DNA of 64,000 nucleotides from an uncultured Clostridia bacterium. Its GTDB lineage: Bacteria; Bacillota; Clostridia; UBA1381. The DNA is taken from the NCBI GenBank assembly GCA_947631085.1, contig CANRJY010000002.1, positions 124,001 to 188,000 on the forward strand. Reading direction: 5' to 3'. A program made the translations under genes and the position numbers. Below the pieces are notes generated by a model. The model was not told the DNA's origin. It worked only from the letters and a program-made list of their open reading frames with translations, and did not search any database. Positions 1 through 8,612 of the stretch are shown in pieces; within the stretch, counting starts at the first letter, position 1; each line of letters opens with the position of its first letter.

Positions 1-344
1 TGCTTTATCTGTTCGCCGATAGCCTTCGCTTCTCTTTTTTCGTTTTCGATATGACTGTTGATCTCCTTGATATAATCAAGCATTTCACTTGCCGTGCGCT
101 CGCCGCATTCGGTTGTTTTGTCCTTCGGTATGCCGCCCGACAGACGGAAAATATTTTCCGCGCTTTTTACGACCGCGTCATACTCGCTCGCTTCGTCGAA
201 GGCGCGCAGACGCTTTATTCCCGTCAGCACCGACATCGCGTTTTCGAGGTGAATATCCCTGCCGTAGACGTATTTTTCAACAACCGTGTCAAAATCCGCG
301 ATTTTGCCGGAAATCGTCACCGCCTTCAGCTTCATTATCGCCAT
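1..344 (-). CDS. ntpI: V-type ATP synthase subunit I, N-terminal part (runs off window)
   Basis: Partial gene; only about the first 114 codons are inside the window, so the ORF track does not list it. The reading frame starts MAIMKLKAV and continues open to base 1. Subunit I is the membrane-embedded a-type subunit that couples ion flow to rotation of the proteolipid ring. The visible part corresponds to the cytoplasmic N-terminal arm, charged and mixed alpha/beta, with no membrane segments yet. The ATG at 344 is preceded by a GGGGAG ribosome site and lies 15 bases after the stop of subunit C, so the two are in one operon. The call rests on the N-terminal motif plus its position after subunit C. 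Confidence 0.85.
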   Translation of the reverse strand, partial: MAIMKLKAVTISGKIADFDTVVEKYVYGRDIHLENAMSVLTGIKRLRAFDEASEYDAVVKSAENIFRLSGGIPKDKTTECGERTASEMLDYIKEINSHIENEKREAKAIGEQIK

Positions 345-359
345 TGATAACTCCCCTTC

Positions 360-1397
360 CTATATACCGACGTGCTTTCTGATGGCGTCGGTATTCAGTC
401 CGTATCGAACGCCCTCGACTATCGTCGTTATTCTCTGTAATTCCATTTCCTTTAAATATAAATACGCGTACACCGCCGCAAGCGACTGAGTGTGATTTGC
501 GAATATGGTCTTTGCCGCTTTACCGAGAAGCTTGTAATAGTTTTCCTCCACAAACCTCTCGCCGAGATTTTCAAAAAGCACGGCGTAATGCGTGTGAGAG
601 ACAAGCTCCAAAAATTTGTCGACCGTCTCCGCTCCGACAAGAGCGCTTATGTCGTCGGCTGACAATCTGTGCCGCACCGGCAGCAGATACGGGAAAATCA
701 GCTCGTTCGAGAACGAGAAATATTTCTTGCCGCGGTAGATCCACATGAGGTTTAGCATATCTATCTTGCTTCCGATAAGCTGCTTGAAAAGCTCGCGCTG
801 CTTCGGCGCCGCATTGCGGTTTATCGCGCGCCAAAGAGCGTCGTAATAGAAGCCGTCGAGCATCATGCCGGTGGTGAAAAAATCCGCCTCAAGATTTTCG
901 GCTCGCGCGAGCGTTTTGCTGTACGGCGTTTCCGAGCAAGCCGCGATACAGTCCGAAAGACTTGTCGCGTTTAGTATCAAATCGCGTTTTATGCGCGTGT
1001 GAGTGTTGAAAAACGCCTCGAACCTGCCGAGCTCCACCTCGTCGTCGGTTACGCTCTCGTGCGTGTAGAGGTGGCGTATCATGCGCTTTAAAAAGTCTAT
1101 TTCCTGACGCATGAACCAGAAATTAAGTATGCCGCGATTGGAGCGGTCTACGAAATTATAGAGCCTAACATATTCCTCGTACATCTCGTTCCTGACTGTA
1201 ATTTCCATCTGCCCTCGGTGGATATTGTTCACGTCCGTGTCCGCGAAGGTTTCGCCGTACGCGTCCGTGGCTTTGAGGTATATACAGATATCCTTAACGC
1301 TTTTCTTACTCAAAAGCTCCTCGAAATCCTCATGCGTGAGAAAACGCGCGTGCATGGCTTTGAGCTTCGCGGCAACCGCGCTGTATTCGTCGCCCAT
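360..1397 (-). CDS. ntpC: V-type ATP synthase subunit C
   Basis: 345 residues, the normal length for the AC39/subunit C family. This subunit forms the funnel that links the central stalk of the V1 part to the membrane ring. The protein is almost entirely helical and charged, with the family's internal pattern of repeated helical bundles (for example MRQEIDFLKRMIRHLY near residue 105). It starts at an ATG three bases after the stop of the small coiled-coil subunit and ends 15 bases before subunit I, showing tight operon packing. The order small coiled-coil, C, I matches common clostridial V-ATPase operons. Whether it pumps H+ or Na+ cannot be decided without the K subunit, which is outside the window. 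Confidence 0.92.
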   Translation of the reverse strand: MGDEYSAVAAKLKAMHARFLTHEDFEELLSKKSVKDICIYLKATDAYGETFADTDVNNIHRGQMEITVRNEMYEEYVRLYNFVDRSNRGILNFWFMRQEIDFLKRMIRHLYTHESVTDDEVELGRFEAFFNTHTRIKRDLILNATSLSDCIAACSETPYSKTLARAENLEADFFTTGMMLDGFYYDALWRAINRNAAPKQRELFKQLIGSKIDMLNLMWIYRGKKYFSFSNELIFPYLLPVRHRLSADDISALVGAETVDKFLELVSHTHYAVLFENLGERFVEENYYKLLGKAAKTIFANHTQSLAAVYAYLYLKEMELQRITTIVEGVRYGLNTDAIRKHVGI

Positions 1398-1400
1398 AGC

Positions 1401-1721
1401 TTAACTCATCTGCCTTCCGATCACGTTTTCGACTATTCTGTTTATCCATGTTTCCCTGTTAGCCTTGTATTTATCCTCCAGCGCCGCGATTTTTTCGTCG
1501 AGCCCTTTCTTTATTGCCGCGATTTTTTCCTCGGTTTCGGTTTCTTCGACGTTTTTGAGGTATTCCTCGCGCTTTTTGGCGCGTTTTTCGATATCCTCCT
1601 CAAGCTCCTTCGTCTTTTCGGCTATGGTTTCCTCGAGGTCGCCGTCGGCTTTTTTCGCGTCGGAGATAATCTCCTGGGCTTTGTCCTCGATTTCAATAAT
1701 TTTCATGATAAGTTCTTCCAT
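1401..1721 (-). CDS. V-type ATPase small coiled-coil subunit (subunit H/G-like)
   Basis: 106 residues, nearly all Glu, Lys, Ala and Ile in a heptad-like pattern (EDIEKRAKKREEYLKNVEE), so a continuous coiled coil after a short N-terminal helix. Small proteins of this kind form the peripheral stalk of bacterial and archaeal A/V-type ATPases together with subunit E. Assignment is mainly from context: it is the first gene of the run leading into subunits C and I. The ATG at 1721 has an AAAGGAGA ribosome site. An internal ATG at codon 6 is possible, but the first one has the better spacing. Low-complexity composition makes homology by eye weak. Confidence 0.75.
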   Translation of the reverse strand: MEELIMKIIEIEDKAQEIISDAKKADGDLEETIAEKTKELEEDIEKRAKKREEYLKNVEETETEEKIAAIKKGLDEKIAALEDKYKANRETWINRIVENVIGRQMS

Positions 1722-1736
1722 TATGAAACATCTCCT

Positions 1737-3104
1737 TTAATTTTTCAAACTCTGTAACGGCGCGGGGATCCTGCCGCCTCTGGAGACAAATTCCTCGCTC
1801 GAATATCCGCTTACCTTCATGACCGGTCCCGTTCCGAGAAGTCCGCCGAACTCTACCTCGTCGCCGACTTTTTTGCCCGGAGCGGGGATCACGCGCACCG
1901 CCGTTGTTTTTGTGTTGATCATACCTATCGCGGCTTCGTCCGCTATTATCGCGGATATGGTGGACGGGGGAGTGTCGCCGGGAATTACTATCATGTCAAG
2001 CCCCACCGAGCATACGCACGTCATGGCTTCGAGCTTTTCAAGGCTCAGCGCGCCCGCCTTAGCCGCGCTTATCATGCCCGCGTCCTCGCTAACCGGTATA
2101 AACGCGCCCGACAAGCCGCCGACGTAGCCCGACGCCATAATTCCGCCCTTTTTGACCGCGTCGTTCAAAAGCGCCAGCGCCGCCGTAGTGCCGTGCGCGC
2201 CGCACTTTTCTATTCCCATTTCCTCCAATATATACGCAACGCTGTCGCCGACCGCGGGAGTTGGCGCGAGCGATAAATCGACTATTCCGAACGGAACATT
2301 CAGCCGCTTCGACGCTTCCTGCGCCACGAGCTGTCCCATGCGCGTTATCTTGAACGCCGTCTTTTTAATAGTTTCCGCGACCGTTCCGAAGTCCGCGCCC
2401 TTTACCTTTTCGAGCGCGCATTTCACAACCCCGGGTCCCGAAACGCCGACGTTTATTACACATTCTCCCTCGCCCTCGCCGTGGAACGCGCCCGCCATGA
2501 ACGGGTTATCCTCGACGGCGTTGCAGAATACCACGAGCTTCGCGCACGCAAAGCCCTGCGTGTCGGCGGTAAGCTCAGCCGCTTTTTTCACGACCTCGCC
2601 CATCTGCTTTACCGCGTCCATATTAATTCCCGCGCGTGTCGAGCCGACGTTTACGCTCGAGCAAACGAGATCCGTTTCCGCGAGTGCGCGCGGAATTGAT
2701 TCGATAAGTACCTTTTCGCCTTCGGTGTAGCCCTTATGAACAAGCGCGGAATATCCGCCGATGAAGTTTACTCCCGTAGTTTTCGCGGCTCTGTCGAGCG
2801 TTTTCGCGAGCTTAACGCAATTGTCAACCGTAGGATTATCCAAAGCGTCAACGAGCGACGCGATAGGCGTTACCGATATGCGCTTGTTTATGATAGGTAT
2901 TCCGAACTGCTCCTCTATGTCCTCTCCGACCTTTACGAGGTCTTTAGCATATGTCGTGATTTTATTATATACCTTTTCGCAGACCTCGTCTATATCTGGT
3001 CCGGCGCAGCTTTTCAAGGAAATACCCATCGTGATCGTACGCACGTCAAGGTTTTCCTTGTCTATCATGTTTATTGTTTCGATTATTTCAAACGGATTTA
3101 TCAT
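1737..3104 (-). CDS. UPF0210 / DUF711 (PFL) family protein
   Basis: 455 residues, the usual length for this conserved family. It begins [15 protein letters not shown] and has glycine-rich stretches such as [22 protein letters not shown] and [12 protein letters not shown] that are characteristic of it. The biochemical function is not established; known structures show a barrel fold related to glycyl-radical enzymes but without their radical machinery. In many Firmicutes the gene lies next to the UPF0237 ACT-domain gene, as it does here, suggesting that the pair works together, with the ACT protein as a possible ligand sensor. It lies 15 bases upstream of the V-ATPase genes, so read-through into them is possible. 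Confidence 0.9.
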   Translation of the reverse strand: MINPFEIIETINMIDKENLDVRTITMGISLKSCAGPDIDEVCEKVYNKITTYAKDLVKVGEDIEEQFGIPIINKRISVTPIASLVDALDNPTVDNCVKLAKTLDRAAKTTGVNFIGGYSALVHKGYTEGEKVLIESIPRALAETDLVCSSVNVGSTRAGINMDAVKQMGEVVKKAAELTADTQGFACAKLVVFCNAVEDNPFMAGAFHGEGEGECVINVGVSGPGVVKCALEKVKGADFGTVAETIKKTAFKITRMGQLVAQEASKRLNVPFGIVDLSLAPTPAVGDSVAYILEEMGIEKCGAHGTTAALALLNDAVKKGGIMASGYVGGLSGAFIPVSEDAGMISAAKAGALSLEKLEAMTCVCSVGLDMIVIPGDTPPSTISAIIADEAAIGMINTKTTAVRVIPAPGKKVGDEVEFGGLLGTGPVMKVSGYSSEEFVSRGGRIPAPLQSLKN

Positions 3105-3131
3105 AAATTTTATACATCTCCCTTTAAGGAT

Positions 3132-3239
3132 AAAAGTTTGAAAGAAAATCGTTCAGATTGCCGTTTTGCAGACAGGGTGCTGTACGGAGGTACCGCCCCT
3201 GTCGAAAAATGGTGAGCTGGGCGATTTTACTCAAACTTT
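3132..3239. repeat. Nested intergenic palindrome
   Basis: The 137-base gap between the ACT gene and the UPF0210 gene is a nested inverted repeat. Outer arms AAAGTTTGAAAGAAAATCG and CGATTTTACTCAAACTTT are complementary apart from a 3-base mismatch. Inside lie GACAGGG and CCCTGTC arms and an innermost CGG/CCG hairpin. There is no T-run, so it is not a simple terminator. It could be a structured RNA in the operon transcript or a small palindromic repeat element. Confidence 0.6.
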
Positions 3240-3241
3240 GT

Positions 3242-3511
3242 TTATATGCGGTGCATGGAGCTGAATATTTCTTCTCTCTGCACATGGATGGACAGCTCCA
3301 TGTCCTGTTCGATAATATGCAGCTTATCGCTGAGCTGCTTTACGGCAAGCTCCGAGCCTTCCAGATCCACGAGCATTATCATTGTGAACATATCCTGCAT
3401 GATGGTTTGGGATATATCGAGTATATTGATATCGTTTTCAAACAAGGCGCCGCTGACGCGCGCGATTATGCCTTTCTTGTCCTTGCCTACTACGGTTACG
3501 ACTGCTTTCAT
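3242..3511 (-). CDS. UPF0237 ACT-domain protein
   Basis: 89 residues forming a single ACT domain: a beta-alpha-beta pattern starting MKAVVTVVGKDKKGIIARVSG, then DINILDISQTI and the strand FTMIMLVDL. ACT domains bind amino acids or related small ligands and act as dimeric regulators. Members of this family stand alone and usually precede the UPF0210 gene, as here. Its start ATG overlaps the rlmB stop by four bases (ATGA), so translation is coupled to rlmB. The ligand is not known. Confidence 0.9.
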   Translation of the reverse strand: MKAVVTVVGKDKKGIIARVSGALFENDINILDISQTIMQDMFTMIMLVDLEGSELAVKQLSDKLHIIEQDMELSIHVQREEIFSSMHRI

Positions 3512-4251
3512 GGTTTTTGTTCTCCTTTTCTTTGTCTCAAAGCCTCATACATCAGCACGCCGGCGGCTACCGAGGCGTTTAGGGAATTTATTTCTCCGCT
3601 CATCGGGATGCTTACGATAAAATCGCACCGCTCCTTTACGAGCCTGCCTATTCCTTCGCCCTCGCTGCCTATCACAAGAGCGAGCGCGCCCTTTAAATCG
3701 GCTTCGTACATACTGCCGCCGTCCATGTCCGCCGCGGCTATCCATAAGCCCTCTTTTTTGAGCGTCTCTATCGTTTCGGCGATATTCGTCACCTTCGCTA
3801 CCGGCGTGTACTCTACAGCGCCCGCAGACGTTTTCGCGGCGACGCTGTTAAGTCCCGCCGCGCCGCGCTTCGGGATTATTATTCCGTGCGCTCCGACGCA
3901 GTTCGCGGTTCGTATGATCGCGCCCAAATTATGCGGGTCGGTTATTTTGTCGCAGATGATCACAAACGGCGGCTCGTTTTTTTCTCTCGCTTTTGCGAGT
4001 ATATCGTTCACCGTCGAATACTCGTACGCGCTCACATACGCGATTATTCCCTGATGGTTCCCGCCCTCGGCGATCGCGTCGAGCTTTGCCTTGTCTACCT
4101 CCTGAATGATTATCCCCGCCGCCTTCGCCTGCTTTATCACGGGAATTATATTCGAGGCATATTTCCCCTTTTTTATCAATATCTTATCTATCGAGCGCCC
4201 CGCTTTTATCGCTTCGAGCACCGGATTTCTGGCTATGATTTTATCGTCCAT
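3508..4251 (-). CDS. rlmB: 23S rRNA (guanosine-2'-O)-methyltransferase RlmB-type, SpoU family
   Basis: 247 residues. N-terminal substrate-binding domain (IIARNPVLEAIKAG) followed by the SpoU knot domain: motif 1 CDKITDPHNLGAIIRTA, motif 2 ALVIGSEGEGIGRLV and motif 3 ISIPM-like IVSIPMSGEINSLNASVAAG. These enzymes methylate a ribose 2'-OH in rRNA using S-adenosylmethionine, the cofactor sitting in the C-terminal knot. The ORF track starts ten codons earlier, but the ATG at 4251 has an AGGAGT ribosome site and begins at the conserved domain, so that start is chosen. RlmB (G2251) is the best fit; a related tRNA/rRNA methyltransferase cannot be fully excluded. Confidence 0.9.
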   Translation of the reverse strand: MDDKIIARNPVLEAIKAGRSIDKILIKKGKYASNIIPVIKQAKAAGIIIQEVDKAKLDAIAEGGNHQGIIAYVSAYEYSTVNDILAKAREKNEPPFVIICDKITDPHNLGAIIRTANCVGAHGIIIPKRGAAGLNSVAAKTSAGAVEYTPVAKVTNIAETIETLKKEGLWIAAADMDGGSMYEADLKGALALVIGSEGEGIGRLVKERCDFIVSIPMSGEINSLNASVAAGVLMYEALRQRKGEQKP

Positions 4252-4275
4252 TTTTACTCCTAAAAATATTACAAA

Positions 4276-4324
4276 AACCACAAGAAAGCACCAAATAGCA
4301 AAATCCGGCCACTCCCTTGTGGTT
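4276..4324 (-). terminator. Candidate terminator after lysC
   Basis: Nine-base arms AACCACAAG and CTTGTGGTT enclose a 31-base loop. On the minus strand the second arm runs into TTTTTGTAATATTTTT. It lies between lysC and rlmB and would partly separate the threonine/aspartate genes from the genes below. The long loop makes this a moderate call. Confidence 0.45.
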
Positions 4325-4341
4325 GGCTTGTCGATATTCTA

Positions 4342-5547
4342 TTATTTCAGGAACTTGTCGTGAATAGCCACAACAGCTCTTTCAGCGTCTTTTCTGTCTA
4401 CGAGTACGGAAATCTTTATCTCGGACGTCGCGATCATATTGATGTTGATGTGCGCGTCGTAGAGAGCCTCGAACATCTTCGCCGCGACTCCGGCGTTGTT
4501 TACCATGCCCGCGCCGACTATCGAAACCTTTGATACGTCGGTTGTCGATTTGACCTCGTTCGCGTTTATAACGTCCTTGTTTTCCTCAAGAAGCTTGAGC
4601 GTCAGCGGCAGATCCTCCTCGGTTACCGTGAAGCTTATATCCTTCTTGCCGTTGTTTCCGATCGACTGAATTATGAGATCAACGCTTATTCCGCTCTTCG
4701 CAAGCAGACTGAATACAGTAAACGCTTTTCCCGGAGTGTCCTCAACTCCGCAAAGCGCGATACGCGCGACGTCGTTATCTCTCGCTACACCTCTTACAAG
4801 CATCTTCTCCACTTGCTTTACCTCCTTAACATATGTGCCTTCGTTATTGTTCAGACTTGATCTTACGCATAATTTCACATTATATTTTTTCGCCATTTCA
4901 ACGCTTCTGTTGTGGAGCACGTTCGCTCCGAGCGACGCGAGTTCGAGCATTTCGTCATACGAAATATCGTCGAGCTTATACGCGTCCTTCACTATTCTCG
5001 GATCGGCTGTGTACACTCCGTCAACGTCGGTGTAGATCTCGCACACGTCCGCGTGCAGAGCCGCCGCCAAAGCGACCGCCGATGTATCCGAGCCGCCTCT
5101 GCCGAGCGTCGTTATATCGTCGTATCTGTTTATTCCCTGGAAGCCCGCGACTATCACTATTCTGCGCCTGTCAAGCTCCGCCTGGATTCTTTCCGTGTCT
5201 ATCGTTTTTATTCTTGCGTTCGAGTGCTTTCTGTCCGTATGGAAACCCGCCTGCCAGCCGGTGAGCGATATTACCGGATATCCCAATTTTTCTATCGCCA
5301 TCGCCAAAAGCGCTATTGAAATTTGCTCGCCCGTGGCAAGAAGCATATCCATTTCTCTTTTTGACGCATTCGGATTTATCTCCTTCGCCTTTTCTATCAA
5401 ATCGTCGGTCGTGTCACCCTGAGCGCTTACGGCTACGACAATGTTTTTGCCCGATTTATACACGTCCGTGATGCGCCGCGCGACGTTCATTACGCGCTCG
5501 GCGTCTTTGACCGACGTGCCGCCGTATTTCTGAACTATAAGCTCCAT
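4342..5547 (-). CDS. lysC: Aspartate kinase (aspartokinase)
   Basis: 401 residues, the length of a monofunctional class II aspartokinase. It phosphorylates aspartate, the first step to lysine, threonine, methionine and diaminopimelate. The kinase signature VQKYGGTSVKDAERV is at the N-terminus, with SLTGWQAG and GFQG in the amino acid kinase fold and GRGGSDTSAVALAAAL in the catalytic part. Two C-terminal ACT domains (from about residue 265) give feedback control; the effector cannot be told from sequence alone. The ATG at 5547 has an AAGGAG site. It follows thrB by 50 bases in the order hom-thrB-lysC, pointing to a threonine-branch role. Confidence 0.96.
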   Translation of the reverse strand: MELIVQKYGGTSVKDAERVMNVARRITDVYKSGKNIVVAVSAQGDTTDDLIEKAKEINPNASKREMDMLLATGEQISIALLAMAIEKLGYPVISLTGWQAGFHTDRKHSNARIKTIDTERIQAELDRRRIVIVAGFQGINRYDDITTLGRGGSDTSAVALAAALHADVCEIYTDVDGVYTADPRIVKDAYKLDDISYDEMLELASLGANVLHNRSVEMAKKYNVKLCVRSSLNNNEGTYVKEVKQVEKMLVRGVARDNDVARIALCGVEDTPGKAFTVFSLLAKSGISVDLIIQSIGNNGKKDISFTVTEEDLPLTLKLLEENKDVINANEVKSTTDVSKVSIVGAGMVNNAGVAAKMFEALYDAHININMIATSEIKISVLVDRKDAERAVVAIHDKFLK

Positions 5548-5597
5548 ATTTATTCTCCTTTTTTCATATATATGCGGAAAATTATCCCCGCTGTATA

Positions 5598-6494
5598 TTA
5601 TATTTCACAAAGCGCCGCGCCGACATTATCGACCGATAAAATCATGCACGTCCATTGATGTGAATTTTTCTCGAAAAATCCGCGCATACCGTTGTTAAAT
5701 TCCGTGTAGTCCTTATCGAGCACCGATACTATCGTAGGACCCGAACCGCACAGGTAGGTCGCGCATGAGCCGAGTTCGTATGTCTTTTCAAAAATCTCGT
5801 CCATGCCGTCGATATACGCTTTTCTGTAGCTCTGATGCATTCTGTCCTCGACGGCGTACCGAAGCGTTTTCATATCGCCCGATATCAGGCAGTCGCGGAA
5901 CATCAGTGCGCGCGATATGTTGAACGCCGCGTCCCTGACCAGAATTTCCTCCGGCAGTGCGCCGCGCGATTTCCTTGTGGCAACGAAGTAATCGGGGATC
6001 ATCACGGCGAATTTTATCGTCGGACGGAGCTTCGCGCTTTTTACAATCGTTTCCGTTTCCTCCGTCATTGAAACGCAAAAGCCGCCGTAAAGAGCGGGAC
6101 CGGCGTTATCGGGATGACCTTCCATTTTCGCGGCTAGGTGCATTATCTCTTTATATGAAAGCTTCCTGCCCGACATCACGTTCGCGGCTAGCATTCCGCC
6201 CACGATACAGGCGCTGCTGCTGCCCAAGCCTCGCGTCATAGGTATGCGGCTGTTTTGGACTATTTTTATCCCCGTCGGCTCGTAGCCCGTTTCGTCGAAC
6301 ACGCTTCTCATGGCGCGGTAAATCAGATTATTTTCATCTCTCGGAGCGTGCTCGGACGCGCTCGCGCTGTAGATCCGCAAGCCCTCGGGAATTTCCTCAA
6401 ACTCCATGCGGCTGTACAAATTGAGCGCCACGCCTAACGTATCAAACCCCGCGCCCATATTCGCGCTCGTCGCGGGAACTCTAACCTTTATCAT
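5598..6494 (-). CDS. thrB: Homoserine kinase
   Basis: 298 residues, a GHMP kinase that phosphorylates homoserine on the way to threonine. Motif 1 is VRVPATSANMGAGFDTLG at the N-terminus, the ATP loop is TRGLGSSSACIVGG near residue 90 and the C-terminal GHMP motif is CGSGPTIVSV. The ORF track starts with a TTG one codon earlier; the ATG at 6494 is preferred because it overlaps the hom stop as TGATG, the usual arrangement for translational coupling. No threonine synthase gene (thrC) follows in this window, so it must be elsewhere. Confidence 0.95.
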   Translation of the reverse strand: MIKVRVPATSANMGAGFDTLGVALNLYSRMEFEEIPEGLRIYSASASEHAPRDENNLIYRAMRSVFDETGYEPTGIKIVQNSRIPMTRGLGSSSACIVGGMLAANVMSGRKLSYKEIMHLAAKMEGHPDNAGPALYGGFCVSMTEETETIVKSAKLRPTIKFAVMIPDYFVATRKSRGALPEEILVRDAAFNISRALMFRDCLISGDMKTLRYAVEDRMHQSYRKAYIDGMDEIFEKTYELGSCATYLCGSGPTIVSVLDKDYTEFNNGMRGFFEKNSHQWTCMILSVDNVGAALCEI

Positions 6495-7705
6495 CAATCC
6501 AATATCCTGTAGCTTGAAACCACGCCGCCAAGCTGTGATAATTTTTCCTTTGCTTCCGTGCCGGTGAGCTTTTCCGTCACAAACGCGGACTCGCCCGAAA
6601 CCATTTCATCGACGAACTCGCACTTACCGAACGCCTTTGAAACCGCGTCGGCGGAATTTGTCGTTCTGACGAAATAACGGAACATTACCTCGTCGTCACC
6701 AGCCATAATATTTCCCTCGGGCTTTTCCCAGAAGAAGTGCTTGCTTCTTACCCTGTGCTTTACCGCGTCAACTATATCCGCGACAACGGCGCTCGCGGTC
6801 GGGAGCTTGCCCGCGCCGCGTCCGTAGAACATTACGTCGCCCACGCAGTCGCCCTTTACCATTATGGCGTTGAACACGCCGTTTACGCCCGCCAGCGGGC
6901 TTGAATTATTCACTATCATCGGGCATACGGTCGAGTAAATTTTGCCGTTTTCGAAGAATTTAGCGTAGCCTATCAGCTTTATCACGCTGTCCATCTCGTC
7001 CGCGTATTTCACGTCGTCGAGCGTCACGTTCGTTATGCCCTCTGTTTCGATATCGTTATAGTCAACGGCTTTTCCCGACGCGAGCGACGCCAAAATCGCG
7101 ATTTTCCTGCAAGCGTCATGTCCCTCTATATCCGCGGCGGGATTTCTCTCGGCATAGCCCTTTTCCTGAGCGTCTTTGAGCGCCGTTTCAAAAGCCTTGC
7201 CCTTCGAAATCATTTCATTTAAAATATAATTTGTCGTGCCGTTTAAGATGCCCGCTATCGTCACAATGTTATTTGCCGTAAGGCACTGGTGCATCGGGCG
7301 GATGATAGGGATACCGCCGCCGACGCTCGCCTCGAACATATAGTTTACGTTCTTTTCGCGCGCGATCTCGAGAAGCTCTGTGCCGTATGTCGCGACAAGC
7401 TCCTTATTCGACGTTACCACGCTCTTTCCCGCTTCGAGAAGCGCCTTTGTGAACTCGTACGCCGGATGAAGCCCGCCCATTACCTCGGACACGACAGTTA
7501 CCTCGCCGTCGTTTAATATATCGTTAAAATCCTTTGTAAAAAGCTCCTTTTCCGGGTGGTCGTCAAAATCACGTATATCAAGAATATGTTTAATGTCGAT
7601 AGTCTCGCCCTCGGTCGAGCGCGCAAGCGTACCGCCGTTTTTCCTGATAATATCGTATACGCCGCTGCCGACAGTGCCGTAGCCGATGATTGCAATTTTT
7701 GCCAT
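6494..7705 (-). CDS. hom: Homoserine dehydrogenase
   Basis: 403 residues. It reduces aspartate semialdehyde to homoserine with NAD(P)H. The Rossmann motif is IAIIGYGTVGSGVYD at the N-terminus, the substrate region contains GILNGTTNYILNEM and AERNPAADIEGHDACRKIAILA, and a short C-terminal extension of about 80 residues looks ACT-like (FVRTTNSADAVSKAFG), consistent with threonine feedback inhibition. It is the first gene of hom-thrB-lysC, with a clear promoter upstream at 7748-7776. Confidence 0.96.
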   Translation of the reverse strand: MAKIAIIGYGTVGSGVYDIIRKNGGTLARSTEGETIDIKHILDIRDFDDHPEKELFTKDFNDILNDGEVTVVSEVMGGLHPAYEFTKALLEAGKSVVTSNKELVATYGTELLEIAREKNVNYMFEASVGGGIPIIRPMHQCLTANNIVTIAGILNGTTNYILNEMISKGKAFETALKDAQEKGYAERNPAADIEGHDACRKIAILASLASGKAVDYNDIETEGITNVTLDDVKYADEMDSVIKLIGYAKFFENGKIYSTVCPMIVNNSSPLAGVNGVFNAIMVKGDCVGDVMFYGRGAGKLPTASAVVADIVDAVKHRVRSKHFFWEKPEGNIMAGDDEVMFRYFVRTTNSADAVSKAFGKCEFVDEMVSGESAFVTEKLTGTEAKEKLSQLGGVVSSYRILD

Positions 7706-7747
7706 TCCGGTTTCCTCCCAAATAAAATTGTTATATTTCAGTAGTAT

Positions 7748-7776
7748 ATTCTATCACAACGCATTTTTAAAGTCAA
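7748..7776 (-). promoter_or_regulatory. Promoter of hom-thrB-lysC
   Basis: TTGACT, a 17-base spacer and TAGAAT on the minus strand, about 43 bases upstream of the hom ATG. This is a good vegetative sigma-70 (SigA) match. Confidence 0.75.
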
Positions 7777-7777
7777 G

Positions 7778-7818
7778 AACAGACGCGACAAAACTTATGT
7801 GGTTTTGCCGCGCCTGTT
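7778..7818 (-). terminator. Hairpin after radC (probable terminator)
   Basis: AACAGACGCG and CGCGCCTGTT arms with one mismatch, extended inside by ACAAAAC/GTTTTG pairing, lie between the end of radC and the hom promoter. The T-run on the minus strand is interrupted (CTTGACTTTAAA) and overlaps the hom -35 box, so termination strength is uncertain. Confidence 0.45.
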
Positions 7819-7832
7819 TTGTATATTTTTTA

Positions 7833-8543
7833 TTAAAATTTGTATACTTTTCTCACATTATTGCGCCGTTCCATATCCTTAACGCCTATACAGCCCTCAT
7901 CAGTGGCGATTACATGCTCGATAAGCTTTACGCCCACGTTCGCGAGCGCCTTCTCCACCATATTCGTTACGGAGATGTCCGGTCCGGATGCTTCAAGCCT
8001 GCCGCTCGGGTGATTGTGCGCCAAAACGACTCCCGCCGCATCGCACATTACCGCGTCTCTGACTATGCTTGTAATATTCACGTTTGCGCTTTCAAATCCG
8101 CCCTCGGACATGAGCTTTTCCTTGATTATGCGCCCTTTCGCGTTCAGGCATATCAGATACAAAGCTTCATTTGCCCTGCCGTAAAACAGATTTTTAAAAT
8201 ATTTTATGACGTTGTCCGACTTTAGCTTGGACATATCAGTAACCTCATAGCTATTGCAGTACCGCACGAAAGCCGATAAAATGTCTATGTAATCGCATAC
8301 CTTGTCCCCCACGCCGTCAACCGCTTTCAACTGCTCCCTGGGAGCTGTGAAAACCCTGTCAAGACCACGGCATTCATTTATCAGCTCGTGAGCGATTATG
8401 TTGGTGTTGACTCTCGGAAGCGCGTAGAACAGCAAAAGCTCCAATATTTCATGCTCCTCCATATTTGAGAAATCTTTGTTTTTAAGAAATTTTTTTCTTA
8501 GCTTTTCTCTGTGTCCGGCGTGGACATTTTTAGGCTCAGACAT
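7833..8543 (-). CDS. radC: RadC family protein (UPF0758, JAB/MPN domain)
   Basis: 236 residues. An N-terminal helix-hairpin-helix-like region (LKAVDGVGDKVCDYIDIL) is followed by an MPN/JAMM-type domain with the metal motif AHNHPSG and a downstream S-x-x-D (ASGPDISVT). The JAMM metalloprotease fold suggests hydrolase activity, but its cellular role is not settled; the old link to DNA repair is not supported by later work. The gene stands alone between terminators. The sequence of the fold's active site looks complete. Confidence 0.92.
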   Translation of the reverse strand: MSEPKNVHAGHREKLRKKFLKNKDFSNMEEHEILELLLFYALPRVNTNIIAHELINECRGLDRVFTAPREQLKAVDGVGDKVCDYIDILSAFVRYCNSYEVTDMSKLKSDNVIKYFKNLFYGRANEALYLICLNAKGRIIKEKLMSEGGFESANVNITSIVRDAVMCDAAGVVLAHNHPSGRLEASGPDISVTNMVEKALANVGVKLIEHVIATDEGCIGVKDMERRNNVRKVYKF

Positions 8544-8575
8544 TTAAACACCTCTGTCATTAATTTATTGTGCAA

Positions 8576-8603
8576 AAAAAGCCCGACATAAGCCGGGCTT
8601 TTT
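8576..8603. terminator. Intrinsic terminator
   Basis: Perfect 10-base arms AAAAAGCCCG and CGGGCTTTTT with an 8-base loop. It ends the ABC ATPase gene on the minus strand; the symmetry makes it work on both strands. Confidence 0.9.
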
Positions 8604-8612
8604 GATGGCATA

